Positions 28,091 through 36,523 of a stretch of 64,000 nt of DNA are shown in pieces. Under the pieces are notes generated by a model. That model was not told where the DNA came from, made no database searches, and saw nothing but the letters and a program-made list of their open reading frames with translations. Location: positions 620,001-684,000 of the forward strand of contig NZ_CP084754.1 of assembly GCF_020535545.1 (NCBI RefSeq), read 5' to 3'. Every line of letters starts with the position of its first letter. The stretch's first letter is position 1. The stretch comes from Roseateles sp. XES5 (GTDB lineage Bacteria > Pseudomonadota > Alphaproteobacteria > Rhizobiales > Rhizobiaceae). A program made the position numbers and the translations under genes.

Positions 28091-29037
28091 CGTCTTTGAA
28101 AAAACTCCTCCTCGGCGAGCAAGGCCTCGTCGTCATCTTCGCCATCGCCTTCGCCATCGTGGCGCTCACGGTGCCGAACTTCCTGACCGAGCGCAACATG
28201 CTCGGCCTTCTGCAGTCGGTCGTGACGATCGGCATCGTCGCCTGCACGATGATGTTCTGCCTGGCCTCGCGCGACTTCGACCTTTCGGTCGGCTCCACCG
28301 TCGCCTTTTCCGGCATGATCGCCGTCATGGCGTCGAACGCCTCGGGTTCGATCGTGGTCGGTCTTCTCGCAGCGCTGCTGTGCGGCGGCGCCGTCGGTCT
28401 CATCAATGGCGTGGTCATCGCCCGGTTCCGCATCAATGCCCTCATCACGACGCTCGCCACCATGCAGATCGTGCGTGGCTTCGCCCTGATCGCCTCGGAT
28501 GGGCGCGCCGTCGGCATCAACGACCCCGGCTTCTACCAGCTCGCCCTGTCGAAGTTCCTCGGCATCCCGACGCCGATCTGGGTCATGGCCCTCTTCTTCA
28601 TCCTCTTCGGCTTCGTGCTGAACCGCACCGTCTTCGGCAAGAACACGCTGGCGATCGGCGGCAATCCGGAGGCCTCGCGCCTTGCCGGCGTCAATGTCTC
28701 CAACATGCGCATCTGGATCTTCGCGCTGCAGGGTCTGGTCTGCGCGGTGGCCGGCGTACTGCTCGCCTCGCGGATCACCTCGGGCCAGCCCAATGCCGCG
28801 ACGGGGCTCGAGCTCTCTGTCATCTCGGCCTGCGTGCTCGGCGGCGTCTCGCTGGCCGGCGGCCGGGCGGCAATGACCGGGGTCATCGTCGGCGTGCTGA
28901 TCATGGGGATCGCCGAGAACGTCATGAACCTCCTCAACATCCAGGCTTTCTACCAGTATGTGGTGCGCGGCCTTATCCTGCTGCTCGCGGTGCTGCTCGA
29001 CAACCTGCGATCCGCCGCCGCCGGCCGGCGCGGCTGA
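28087..29037 (+). CDS. araH: Sugar ABC transporter permease (AraH type)
   Basis: Inner membrane protein of 316 aa; ATG 28087 overlaps the araG stop. About eight to ten helices; family landmarks FCLASRDFDLSVGSTVAFSG, GLINGVVIARFRINALITTL, AIGGNPEASRLAGVNV and VISACVLGGVSLAGGRA. It completes the importer with araF and araG and is followed 5 bp later by the aldose epimerase gene. Confidence 0.93.
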   Translation: MTSLKKLLLGEQGLVVIFAIAFAIVALTVPNFLTERNMLGLLQSVVTIGIVACTMMFCLASRDFDLSVGSTVAFSGMIAVMASNASGSIVVGLLAALLCGGAVGLINGVVIARFRINALITTLATMQIVRGFALIASDGRAVGINDPGFYQLALSKFLGIPTPIWVMALFFILFGFVLNRTVFGKNTLAIGGNPEASRLAGVNVSNMRIWIFALQGLVCAVAGVLLASRITSGQPNAATGLELSVISACVLGGVSLAGGRAAMTGVIVGVLIMGIAENVMNLLNIQAFYQYVVRGLILLLAVLLDNLRSAAAGRRG

Positions 29038-29041
29038 TGGC

Positions 29042-29948
29042 ATGACCGGGAATGTGGCCGGGGATGTCATCCGTCTTGAAAAGGACGGGCTTGCCGTCGC
29101 GGTGAGCCCGCAGGGCGGCGCCATCCTGTCGGCGCACTGGAAAGGCATCCCCATCCTCGCGCCAGCGCCCTCCCCCGGGCCTGGCCTCCCGGGTTTTCGG
29201 CGCGGAAGCGTGTTTTCCCCTCGTGCCCTTCGGCAATCGCATCGAGCACAACGGTTTCCGCTTCGAGGGACGCGACCATCCCCTGTCCCCAAACACCGCC
29301 GATCCCCTCGTCCTGCACGGCGACGGCTGGCTTCGACCCTGGGCAATCCTGCGGCAGGACCGGCACAGCATCGTTTTCCAGTACCGTCAGGACGCCAGCG
29401 ACGCCTCCCCCTTTGCCTATGAGGCGACGGAAACGATCGCGATCGGCGACGATAGCCTGATCCTTTCGCTCAACGTCGTGAACCGTGCGGGCCGCACGCT
29501 TCCCTACGGCCTCGGTTTCCATCCCTACTTCCCGCGCACACCGAAGACGCGGCTCTTTGCCCGCGCGAAGCGCTACTGGCCGGAGCGGGAAAATCACCTG
29601 CCTGGCACCACCGCCCCTCTGCCGGAGGACCTGAACTTTTCAGAGGGCGCCACGCTACCCGAGCGCTGGCTGAACAACGCCTTTGACGGATGGGACGGAA
29701 CGTCCCGGATCGAGTGGCCGGAGACCGGCCTTTCCGTATCCATCGACGCCAGCAGTGCCCTCGATCATTTCGTGCTCTACGCCCCATCCGCAACCGATGG
29801 CTTCTTCTGCTTCGAACCGATGAGCCACCGCCCGAATGCGCATCACGCGCCCGACGGCGGCCTCGTTTCGCTGCCCTCCGGCGAGACACTGGCCGGCACG
29901 ATCGCGCTTCGTTGCCAGGCCGGAGGCGACCGGATGGCAGGACTCTAG
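29042..29948 (+). pseudogene. Aldose 1-epimerase with a +1 frameshift
   Basis: The reading frame from ATG 29042 (MTGNVAGDVIRLEKDGLAVA) is correct through GIPILAPAPSP. The continuation, LASRVFGAEACFPLVPFGN and RIEHNGFRF, is in another frame to 29948. Removing one C from the C5 run at 29172-29176 restores a 301-aa protein. Catalytic residues are present: histidines in DPLVLHGDGW and LGFHPYF, and the glutamate in FFCFEPMSH. The intact enzyme would interconvert anomers of the imported sugar. The lesion may be real, phase-variable or a sequencing error. The stop codon TAG is part of the adjoining RIME-like repeat. Confidence 0.8.
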
Positions 29949-30049
29949 AGTTTGTCAGGGAAAAGTGGGAACCGGTTTTCCCGAAAAGACAAACGAAAAC
30001 AAAAGAATTTAGAGCATGTCCGGTTCAATCTGAACCTGACATGCTCTAG
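29945..30049 (-). repeat. RIME-like palindromic repeat, copy 3 (inverted orientation)
   Basis: Same 105-bp element as copies 1, 2 and 4 but in the opposite orientation: CTAGAGTTTGTCAGG on the left, the long hairpin on the right ending ACATGCTCTAG. One arm carries a GTCCGGTTCAA variant. Its left terminal CTAG supplies the TAG stop codon of the epimerase gene, so insertion may have trimmed or changed that protein's C-terminus. Confidence 0.9.
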
Positions 30050-30166
30050 GTCCAAGCCGGGTCGGAACGTCGTGTACCGCTCCCGTGACGATTGCCGTCA
30101 AGAGACCGGCCACGTCGGGCGCGATTGATAGTCAGAGATCAATTCCGAACCAGCCATTCGCGCATT

Positions 30167-31669
30167 TCATGCCCGTATTTCAACGGCCTTGCGGCGGCTG
30201 TACGACGCTATGCCGGCCATGCCGCTTTCCACGCCGAAGCCGGACTGCTTCCACGGCGCCGAGCCGAGGGCGAAGCCGGCGCCCTCACCGGCCCCATCGT
30301 CGCCCATCACCACGACTTTCCCCGCCTCGATCGCGCGAGCAGCCGCCATGGCGATGGACAGGTCGCGGGTATAGACGGTGGCGGCAAGGCCGTAGACCGT
30401 ATCATTGGCGAGCGCGAAGGCTTCATCCACGGTGCGGAATGGCTGGATCGTCAGGACCGGCCCGAACACCTCTTCGCGAACCACCCGCATGTCCCGGTCG
30501 ACGCTATCGAAGACCGTGGGCGAGACATAGCTGCCCCCTTCCCAGGGAAAGATCGCTTGGCGTGTCACCCGGCGCGCACCATCCCGTAGCGCATCATCGA
30601 TATAGCCTTCCACCCGCTTCTTCTGCCCCGCGCTCGCAAGCGGTCCGAGCCCCGCTTGTCCGGATAGGGGCGTGACGAGACGCATCGCATCGACCTTCGC
30701 TGCGACTGCTTCGGTAAATGCCTTGCACAGGGGTTCGGCGACCAGGAGGCGCGTTCGCGCCACACAGAGCTGGCCGGCATTCCAGAGGCCCGCCTGAACC
30801 ACCGCTCCCGCGATGCGCTCGACATCGCCTGCCATATCCTCGAAGACGAGGGCCGGCGATTTTCCGCCACATTCCAGCAGCAGCGGCTTGCCATTCGACT
30901 GCCCGGCAAGCCCCATCAGCGCCCGCCCCGTCGCCGTCGAGCCGGTAAAACTCATCATGTCCACGTCCGGGTGGCGACCGAGCGCGGCACCGGCCGTCGC
31001 GCCGAACCCGGTCACGACATTCACTACACCCTCGGGAATACCGGCCGCAACGGCGATCTCAGCCAACTTCAAAGTGGAATAGGAGGCGATCTCGGAAGGC
31101 TTCAGGACAACCGAATTTCCCGCCGCCAATGCCGGCGCAAGTTTCAAAGCCGCGTTGATGACCGGGAAATTCCAGGGCGTGATCGCGGCAACCACGCCAT
31201 AGGGCTCATCGCGCGAAAAGGCGAGCGTATGCGGGTCGGAACTAGCGACCATGCCCTCCGTCTTGTCCACGGCGCCAGCAAAGAAGCGGATGAGGCCCTC
31301 GGCGATCGACACGTCGAAGCGCGCATCGGCGATTGGCTTGCCCATTTCCAGAGTATCGAACAACGCCAGAGTCTCGGTATTCTCGCGCACGAGATCGGCA
31401 AAGCGATTGAGGATCGCCTGGCGCTTCAGCGGACCAAGCGCGCGCCAGCGCCCGTCCCCATGGGCTTTGCGCGCCGCAGTGACGGCCGCATCCACATCCC
31501 CAGCACCGCAAGCGGCGACAGCCGGCAACCGGTGGCCGTCAGCAGGGTGTATAGGCTCGAAGTGTTCTCCTGTGATCGACGGCCGGAAATCCCCGTCGAT
31601 GAAAGGCTGGACGGGGAATGCAACTGCGTCCATGACCAGATCGATATCAGGAGAATAGGAAGGCAACAT
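30167..31669 (-). CDS. Aldehyde dehydrogenase family protein (PuuC-like)
   Basis: NAD(P)-dependent dehydrogenase of about 500 aa. ATG 31669 is used; ATG 31633 is an alternative and neither has a strong ribosome binding site. Landmarks: GVVAAITPWNFPVINAALKL, GNSVVLKPSEIAS, SFTGSTATGRALM, LLLECGGKSPALVF (general-base glutamate), and catalytic cysteine in NAGQLCVARTRLLV. The C-terminal part is unusual: the usual VN-x-PFGG segment reads VVVMGDDGAGEGAGFALGSA, then PWKQSGFG. It is divergent from the hydrolase of a glutamylation-type cluster and probably oxidises the aldehyde made by the GMC enzyme. Confidence 0.85.
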   Translation of the reverse strand: MLPSYSPDIDLVMDAVAFPVQPFIDGDFRPSITGEHFEPIHPADGHRLPAVAACGAGDVDAAVTAARKAHGDGRWRALGPLKRQAILNRFADLVRENTETLALFDTLEMGKPIADARFDVSIAEGLIRFFAGAVDKTEGMVASSDPHTLAFSRDEPYGVVAAITPWNFPVINAALKLAPALAAGNSVVLKPSEIASYSTLKLAEIAVAAGIPEGVVNVVTGFGATAGAALGRHPDVDMMSFTGSTATGRALMGLAGQSNGKPLLLECGGKSPALVFEDMAGDVERIAGAVVQAGLWNAGQLCVARTRLLVAEPLCKAFTEAVAAKVDAMRLVTPLSGQAGLGPLASAGQKKRVEGYIDDALRDGARRVTRQAIFPWEGGSYVSPTVFDSVDRDMRVVREEVFGPVLTIQPFRTVDEAFALANDTVYGLAATVYTRDLSIAMAAARAIEAGKVVVMGDDGAGEGAGFALGSAPWKQSGFGVESGMAGIASYSRRKAVEIRA

Positions 31670-31826
31670 GAGGTCGGTGTCCTTGAAAAATCCCGCCCCG
31701 TTTAAGCACGCGCACCCTCCTGCCGGGAGGCAACCATTGGTCGTCACTCGATGCAATTGGATGTCTTATGCGCAGAAATCCGTTGGCCTAGCGTCATCGT
31801 CCAGACATTCCCGCCGGATCCTTCCG

Positions 31827-32594
31827 ATGAACGCAGATCAGCATATCCTAAATTCCGAGATCGGCGGGGCGTCGGTCCTTGAAATAGGCGGCCGCCGGCG
31901 CGGCCTCGTGCTGCTCTGCGAGCATGCCGGGCGGGACGTGCCGGAGGCATGGAACCGGCTTGGTCTCAGCGAAGAATATTTCGGCACGCATTTCTCGCAC
32001 GATATCGGCGCGGCGGATCTCACCCGTGCCCTGAGCACCCGTCTCGATGCGCCGGCCTTCCTCGCCCGCTATTCCCGATTGTTCTACGACATCAATCGCG
32101 CCCGACGCTCCTGGGACTGCATTCGCCCCGACATGGGCGGCATTCCTGTGCCCGGCAACGAGAACCTCTCGGATGCCGAGCGAGACCTTCGCGACGCTTT
32201 GGTGCGCGCGCCGTTCGACCACGCGGTCCTCCGCCGCGCCCGGAAGGGCGATCTCCTCATCGGCATTCACAGTTTCTCCCGCATCTATGATGGCCGGCTG
32301 CGGGAGACGGAAATCGGCGTGTTGCGAGCGGCGGGGTGCGGGCGCGGCCAAGCCATGCTCGACCTCCTGAGGGCGGACGGCCGTTTCGTCATCGGCGACA
32401 ACGACCCCTACGACCTGCGCAAGGTGGGGCCGGGCACGATGAGTCGGCTCCAGGCTGCTATCGATGCCGAGGCGATCATCCTCGAAGTGCGCAACGACAT
32501 CGTCGACACGCCCGAAGGTGTGGCGAGGATTGCCGCCTGTCTTGGTGAAACGATCCTCGCACTCCTCTCTTCGAACGAGGGGGTACGCCCATGA
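31827..32594 (+). CDS. N-formylglutamate amidohydrolase family protein
   Basis: Hydrolase of 255 aa; ATG 31827 (MNADQHILNSEIGGASVLEI). Family landmarks are LVLLCEHAGRDVPEAWNRLG, THFSHDIGAADLTRALSTRL (histidine and aspartate), SRLFYDINRARRSWDCI and GDLLIGIHSFSRIYDGRLRE with a conserved histidine. Members cleave N-acyl glutamate amides. In a cluster with a glutamate-amine ligase it may release glutamate from a gamma-glutamylated product. It is translationally coupled to the LysR gene (4-bp overlap). Confidence 0.82.
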   Translation: MNADQHILNSEIGGASVLEIGGRRRGLVLLCEHAGRDVPEAWNRLGLSEEYFGTHFSHDIGAADLTRALSTRLDAPAFLARYSRLFYDINRARRSWDCIRPDMGGIPVPGNENLSDAERDLRDALVRAPFDHAVLRRARKGDLLIGIHSFSRIYDGRLRETEIGVLRAAGCGRGQAMLDLLRADGRFVIGDNDPYDLRKVGPGTMSRLQAAIDAEAIILEVRNDIVDTPEGVARIAACLGETILALLSSNEGVRP

Positions 32595-33493
32595 AGTTCC
32601 ACCAGATCAGCGCCTTCGATGCTGTGATCCGGGCCGGCGGCATCCGCGCGGCGGCACGCGAACTCGGCCTCACGCAAAGCGCCATCACCAAGGCGGTCCG
32701 CGAGCTGGAAGCCGAGGCCGGCGTCTCGCTTCTCCTGCGCAGCGCCCGCGGCGTGGTGCTCACCGAGAGCGGCCAACAGCTCGCGGCCCGCGCGCACCTC
32801 CTCGTCGAGCAGATGCGGGCTGCACAGGACGACATACGTCAACTCAATACCGGCACCGGCGGGAAGCTCGTCATCGGCCTGACGCCAACCATCATCGAGA
32901 CCGTGCTGCCGGAAATCATCCGACGTTTCCGCACGCGCATGCCAGGCGTGCGGCTCGTCATCCACGAAGCCTCTTTGCCCGGCTCGCTGCCTGATATCCG
33001 CGATGGAACCTTCGATCTTGCGGTCGTCGGCGCTGGCAAGCAGCCTGCGGCGGCGGGAGACCTCGCCTGCGAGCTCCTGCTCAGCGTCGAAAAGCGCATT
33101 GCGCTACGCCGCGGTCACCCCCTGGTGGGCATCCGCAACCCGGCGGAACTGGCGGATGCCGTCTGGGTGCTGCCGCAGGATCCGAGTGATCCTGTCGATC
33201 CCATGCATGCCTTCCTGCTGGAAGCCGGGCTGCCGATACCGCCCAAGATCGTCGAGTGCGTGAGCCTTCCGGCCACAGTCTCGATCATCGCCAACAGTGA
33301 CATGGTCTCAGCGCTACCCGAGCCGCTGATAAACCAACCTCACGTCTCGAGCCGCATCGTCAGCCTCGCCTTCGACCTCAAGCTCCAGCCGAGCCGCTAT
33401 TGGCTGCTGCGTCGATCGGCTGTGCCGCTGTCACCGGCCGCTCTCTTCATGTGCGACCTCCTGCGCACCTACACCAAAGACATCAAGGGATAG
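32591..33493 (+). CDS. LysR family transcriptional regulator
   Basis: Regulator of 300 aa with HTH FHQISAFDAVIRAGGIRAAA, then ELGLTQSAITKAVRELEAEA (residues 2-48), and a LysR ligand domain from about residue 90 (KLVIGLTPTIIETVLPEIIR). It is embedded between the hydrolase and GMC genes with 4-bp overlap and 3-bp spacing, so it likely controls this amine cluster and the divergent aldehyde dehydrogenase. Confidence 0.9.
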   Translation: MKFHQISAFDAVIRAGGIRAAARELGLTQSAITKAVRELEAEAGVSLLLRSARGVVLTESGQQLAARAHLLVEQMRAAQDDIRQLNTGTGGKLVIGLTPTIIETVLPEIIRRFRTRMPGVRLVIHEASLPGSLPDIRDGTFDLAVVGAGKQPAAAGDLACELLLSVEKRIALRRGHPLVGIRNPAELADAVWVLPQDPSDPVDPMHAFLLEAGLPIPPKIVECVSLPATVSIIANSDMVSALPEPLINQPHVSSRIVSLAFDLKLQPSRYWLLRRSAVPLSPAALFMCDLLRTYTKDIKG

Positions 33494-33496
33494 ACG

Positions 33497-35092
33497 ATGG
33501 CGAAGAAGACCGCTGATATTGTCGTCATTGGTGCCGGCTCCGCGGGATCGGCCATCGCCAACCGCTTGTCCGAGGACGGCACGCGGCGTGTCCTGTTGCT
33601 GGAAGCGGGCGGCTGGGATTGGTCACCGGTCTTCAGCGTGCCGGCCGGCGAGGAAAAGGCGATCAGCAATCCCGACTATGCCTGGGCCTACCAGACCGAG
33701 CCGGACGCTACCCGCGAGGGCCGCCGAGAGAACTGGCCGGCCGGCCGCGTGCTCGGCGGCAGTTCCTCGATCAACGGCATGATCTTTTTGCGCGGCAATC
33801 GGGCAGACTACGATGCCTGGGCTACCGCCGGCGCGGCAGGCTGGGACTATGACGGCGTGCTTCCCTACTTCAAGCGGCTGGAGCGCAACTCCCGCGGTGG
33901 CGACGACTGGCGCGGCGGCAAAGGGCCGCTCCGCGTTTCCGACGTGCGCACGCCGCATGCCCTGGTCAAGACCTTCATCGCCGCGGCGCAGGAGGCAGGC
34001 CATTCGCTCAACCCTGACGTCAACGGCGCGACACAGCTTGGCGCCGGCCCCCTGCAGGCATCGCAGCGGTACGGCTGGCGGCATAGCGCGGCCCGAGCCT
34101 ATCTCTGGTCCTGCCTCTTCCGGCGCAACTTGACGATCCGTACACGCAGCCAGGTCACCCGCATCCTGACCGATCATGGCCGCGCGACCGGCGTCGAATA
34201 TATCCAGCACGGCGTGCTCCATCGCGTCGATGCGGGTGCGGTCGTGCTCAGCGCCGGGGCGCTCGCTTCCCCCCGCCTTCTCATGCTGTCGGGCATCGGT
34301 CCTGCCGACCAGCTTCGCGCGCATGGCATCGACATCGTGGCGGACCTGCCAGGCGTCGGCGAGAACCTGCAGGAGCATCCGGGCATTCTCCTCACCGCGG
34401 CGGTGGGCACCCGCACCTACAATGTCGAGACGGACCCCGTCAGCGTCGTCAAACACGGGCTGAACTGGGTTTTCCGAGGACGTGGACCGGGCGCAACGCC
34501 CATCGGTCATGCCGTCGTCTTCGCCCGGACGCGGAAGGGACTGACCGACGGAGACGTCCAGATCACCTTCACGCCGATCGGCTACAATACCGATGGCGAC
34601 GGCCCGATGCTCCTGCCCTTTCCGGCGATCGTGCTGGCGGTCAATGTCTGCCGGCCGCTGTCACGCGGCGCCATTCGCCTGCGTTCGGCCGATCCGCAGG
34701 CGCTTCCCGTCATCGATCATCCGATGTTCGGCGCGCCGGAGGATCTCGATACGCTGCGTCGCGGCGCACTGATGGCCCGCGACATCCTCGCCGCGCCCGC
34801 CTTCGCCGAAACCTATGAGCGCGAGGTCAAGCCGGGCCTGGATGTACGCAGCGACGCGGATTGGAATGCCTTCCTGCGCCGCAAATCCATGCGTTTCAGC
34901 CATCCGGCCGGCACCTGCCGCATGGGCCGGGACGAACGCGCGGTCGTCGATGAAACACTCCGCGTCCATGGCCTTTCCGGCCTCTTCGTCGCTGACGCCT
35001 CGATCATGCCGACATTGCCCAGCGCCAACACCAATGCCGCCTCGATCATGATCGGAGAGAAGGCCTCCGACCATATCCAGGCCCATCTATAA
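33497..35092 (+). CDS. GMC family FAD-dependent alcohol oxidoreductase (choline dehydrogenase-like)
   Basis: Flavoenzyme of 531 aa. FAD-binding VVIGAGSAGSAIANRLSEDG, GMC signature 1 RVLGGSSSINGMIFLRGNRA, signature 2 region GALASPRLLMLSGIGPA, and the active-site histidine in SHPAGTCRMG with a late asparagine in SANTNAASIMIGEKA. It oxidises a primary alcohol to an aldehyde. Placed between a regulator and a glutamine synthetase-like ligase, the substrate is likely the alcohol group of a gamma-glutamyl amino alcohol. Free choline-type alcohols remain possible. Confidence 0.85.
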   Translation: MAKKTADIVVIGAGSAGSAIANRLSEDGTRRVLLLEAGGWDWSPVFSVPAGEEKAISNPDYAWAYQTEPDATREGRRENWPAGRVLGGSSSINGMIFLRGNRADYDAWATAGAAGWDYDGVLPYFKRLERNSRGGDDWRGGKGPLRVSDVRTPHALVKTFIAAAQEAGHSLNPDVNGATQLGAGPLQASQRYGWRHSAARAYLWSCLFRRNLTIRTRSQVTRILTDHGRATGVEYIQHGVLHRVDAGAVVLSAGALASPRLLMLSGIGPADQLRAHGIDIVADLPGVGENLQEHPGILLTAAVGTRTYNVETDPVSVVKHGLNWVFRGRGPGATPIGHAVVFARTRKGLTDGDVQITFTPIGYNTDGDGPMLLPFPAIVLAVNVCRPLSRGAIRLRSADPQALPVIDHPMFGAPEDLDTLRRGALMARDILAAPAFAETYEREVKPGLDVRSDADWNAFLRRKSMRFSHPAGTCRMGRDERAVVDETLRVHGLSGLFVADASIMPTLPSANTNAASIMIGEKASDHIQAHL

Positions 35093-35109
35093 GCAAGAGG
35101 GGAACCCGA

Positions 35110-36489
35110 GTGTCCGACGATTTCGAAACCGCCCGTGCCGAACGAGGCCCCGCCCTTGACGGCTTCCAGGCATCACTCTGCGAACAGGGTGCGCAGTTCA
35201 TCCAGATCCACCTTCCCGACATCAATGGCGGTTTCCGCACCAAGATCGCACCCTTCAAGATTTCTTCGCAGGGCGAGGCGGTAAACTGCAACTTCTTCTG
35301 TTGCGCACCCGGCGAAGGCGCGCCGCTGCTGGAACCGCTCTTCCCCGCCGCCGTCTCCAACCAGACGAACGGCTTTCCCAATATGCGCGGCCTTATCGAC
35401 CCCACGACGGTACGCCAGCATGCCTGGGCACCGGAATGGGTCTCGGCCATCGTCGATTCCTTCGAGATCGCCGGCCGGCGCAATCCGCTCGACGTGCGCG
35501 GCGTCATCGCACGCCAGGAAAAACGTGCGGCTCGCCTCGGCTATGAGGTGAAGTTCGCGCTGGAATATGAATTCGGCATCTTCGAGATCGACGAAGAGAA
35601 GATGCGGGCCGGTCGATACCGCGACCTGAAACCGTGGGGACAGGGCGACGTCAACTATTCGCTGATGCGCTCGAAGGATTTTCAGGCCTTCTTCGCCGAA
35701 CTCATCCGCCGACTGAAGGGTCTCGGCATCACGCTTTCGGCGGTCACGACCGAATATGGCTACGGCATGTACGAATATGCGCTCGGCCCGAAGTCTCCCC
35801 TGGAGGCTGCCGACGACGCTGTACGCGCAAAAATCGTGCTGCAGGAGCTTTGCCTGGAACAGGGCCTCATCGCGACGTTCATGGCCCGCTACCAGCCCCT
35901 CGGCTCGCACAGCGCCTCCGGCGCGCACCACCACCAAAGCCTGTGGCGGGACGGCCGCAATGTCACGGCCACTGGCCCCAACCGCCTGAGCGATGCCGGG
36001 CGCCACTATCTCGGCGGGCTGCTCACGCATCTGCCGGCCTCGCATCTCGTCTTCAGGCCGAACATCAATTCCTACCGCCGCTTCGACCGCAGCGCCTGGT
36101 CGCCGACCACCATCGGTTGGGGCCATGAGGATCGGACGAAGTCCATTCGCGCCATCACCATCCCCTCCGAACCTGCCGCCCGCTTCGAACATCGCGTACC
36201 CGGTTCGGACGTCAATCCTTACCTGACCGTAGCGCTCATGCTGGCCGCCGGTCTCGACGGCATCGAGGAGAGCATCGATCCGGACGCCATCACCGACCGC
36301 GAACTGCCCGATACGCTGGAAGGTTCTGTCGACCTTTTCGAAAAGGATGCCTTCGTCGCCGAGGCGCTCGGCGCAGAGCTTCAGGCGCATTATGCGGCGA
36401 GCCGCCGGTTCGAGGTGGCGGCCTTCAAGGCCTGGCTCGACCGGCACATCACCGATTTCGAATTCCAACGCTATTTCGCCGGCCTCTAA
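35110..36489 (+). CDS. Glutamine synthetase-like gamma-glutamylamine ligase (PuuA type)
   Basis: ATP-dependent ligase of 459 aa. GTG 35110 follows AAGAGGGGAACCCGA. GS catalytic pattern: metal glutamates in FALEYEFGIFE, GYGMYEYALGPKSPLEAADD, HSASGAHHHQSLW, FRPNINSYRRFDRSAWSPTT and RFEHRVPGSDVNPYL. The adenylylation tyrosine region typical of GlnA is not evident, as in PuuA, IpuC and GlnT-type enzymes. It would attach glutamate to an imported amine, protecting the amino group during oxidation. The APC permease follows 34 bp later. Confidence 0.88.
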   Translation: MSDDFETARAERGPALDGFQASLCEQGAQFIQIHLPDINGGFRTKIAPFKISSQGEAVNCNFFCCAPGEGAPLLEPLFPAAVSNQTNGFPNMRGLIDPTTVRQHAWAPEWVSAIVDSFEIAGRRNPLDVRGVIARQEKRAARLGYEVKFALEYEFGIFEIDEEKMRAGRYRDLKPWGQGDVNYSLMRSKDFQAFFAELIRRLKGLGITLSAVTTEYGYGMYEYALGPKSPLEAADDAVRAKIVLQELCLEQGLIATFMARYQPLGSHSASGAHHHQSLWRDGRNVTATGPNRLSDAGRHYLGGLLTHLPASHLVFRPNINSYRRFDRSAWSPTTIGWGHEDRTKSIRAITIPSEPAARFEHRVPGSDVNPYLTVALMLAAGLDGIEESIDPDAITDRELPDTLEGSVDLFEKDAFVAEALGAELQAHYAASRRFEVAAFKAWLDRHITDFEFQRYFAGL

Positions 36490-36523
36490 GGCCGGCGTTT
36501 TCATAAGAAAAAAGGGGAATGCA

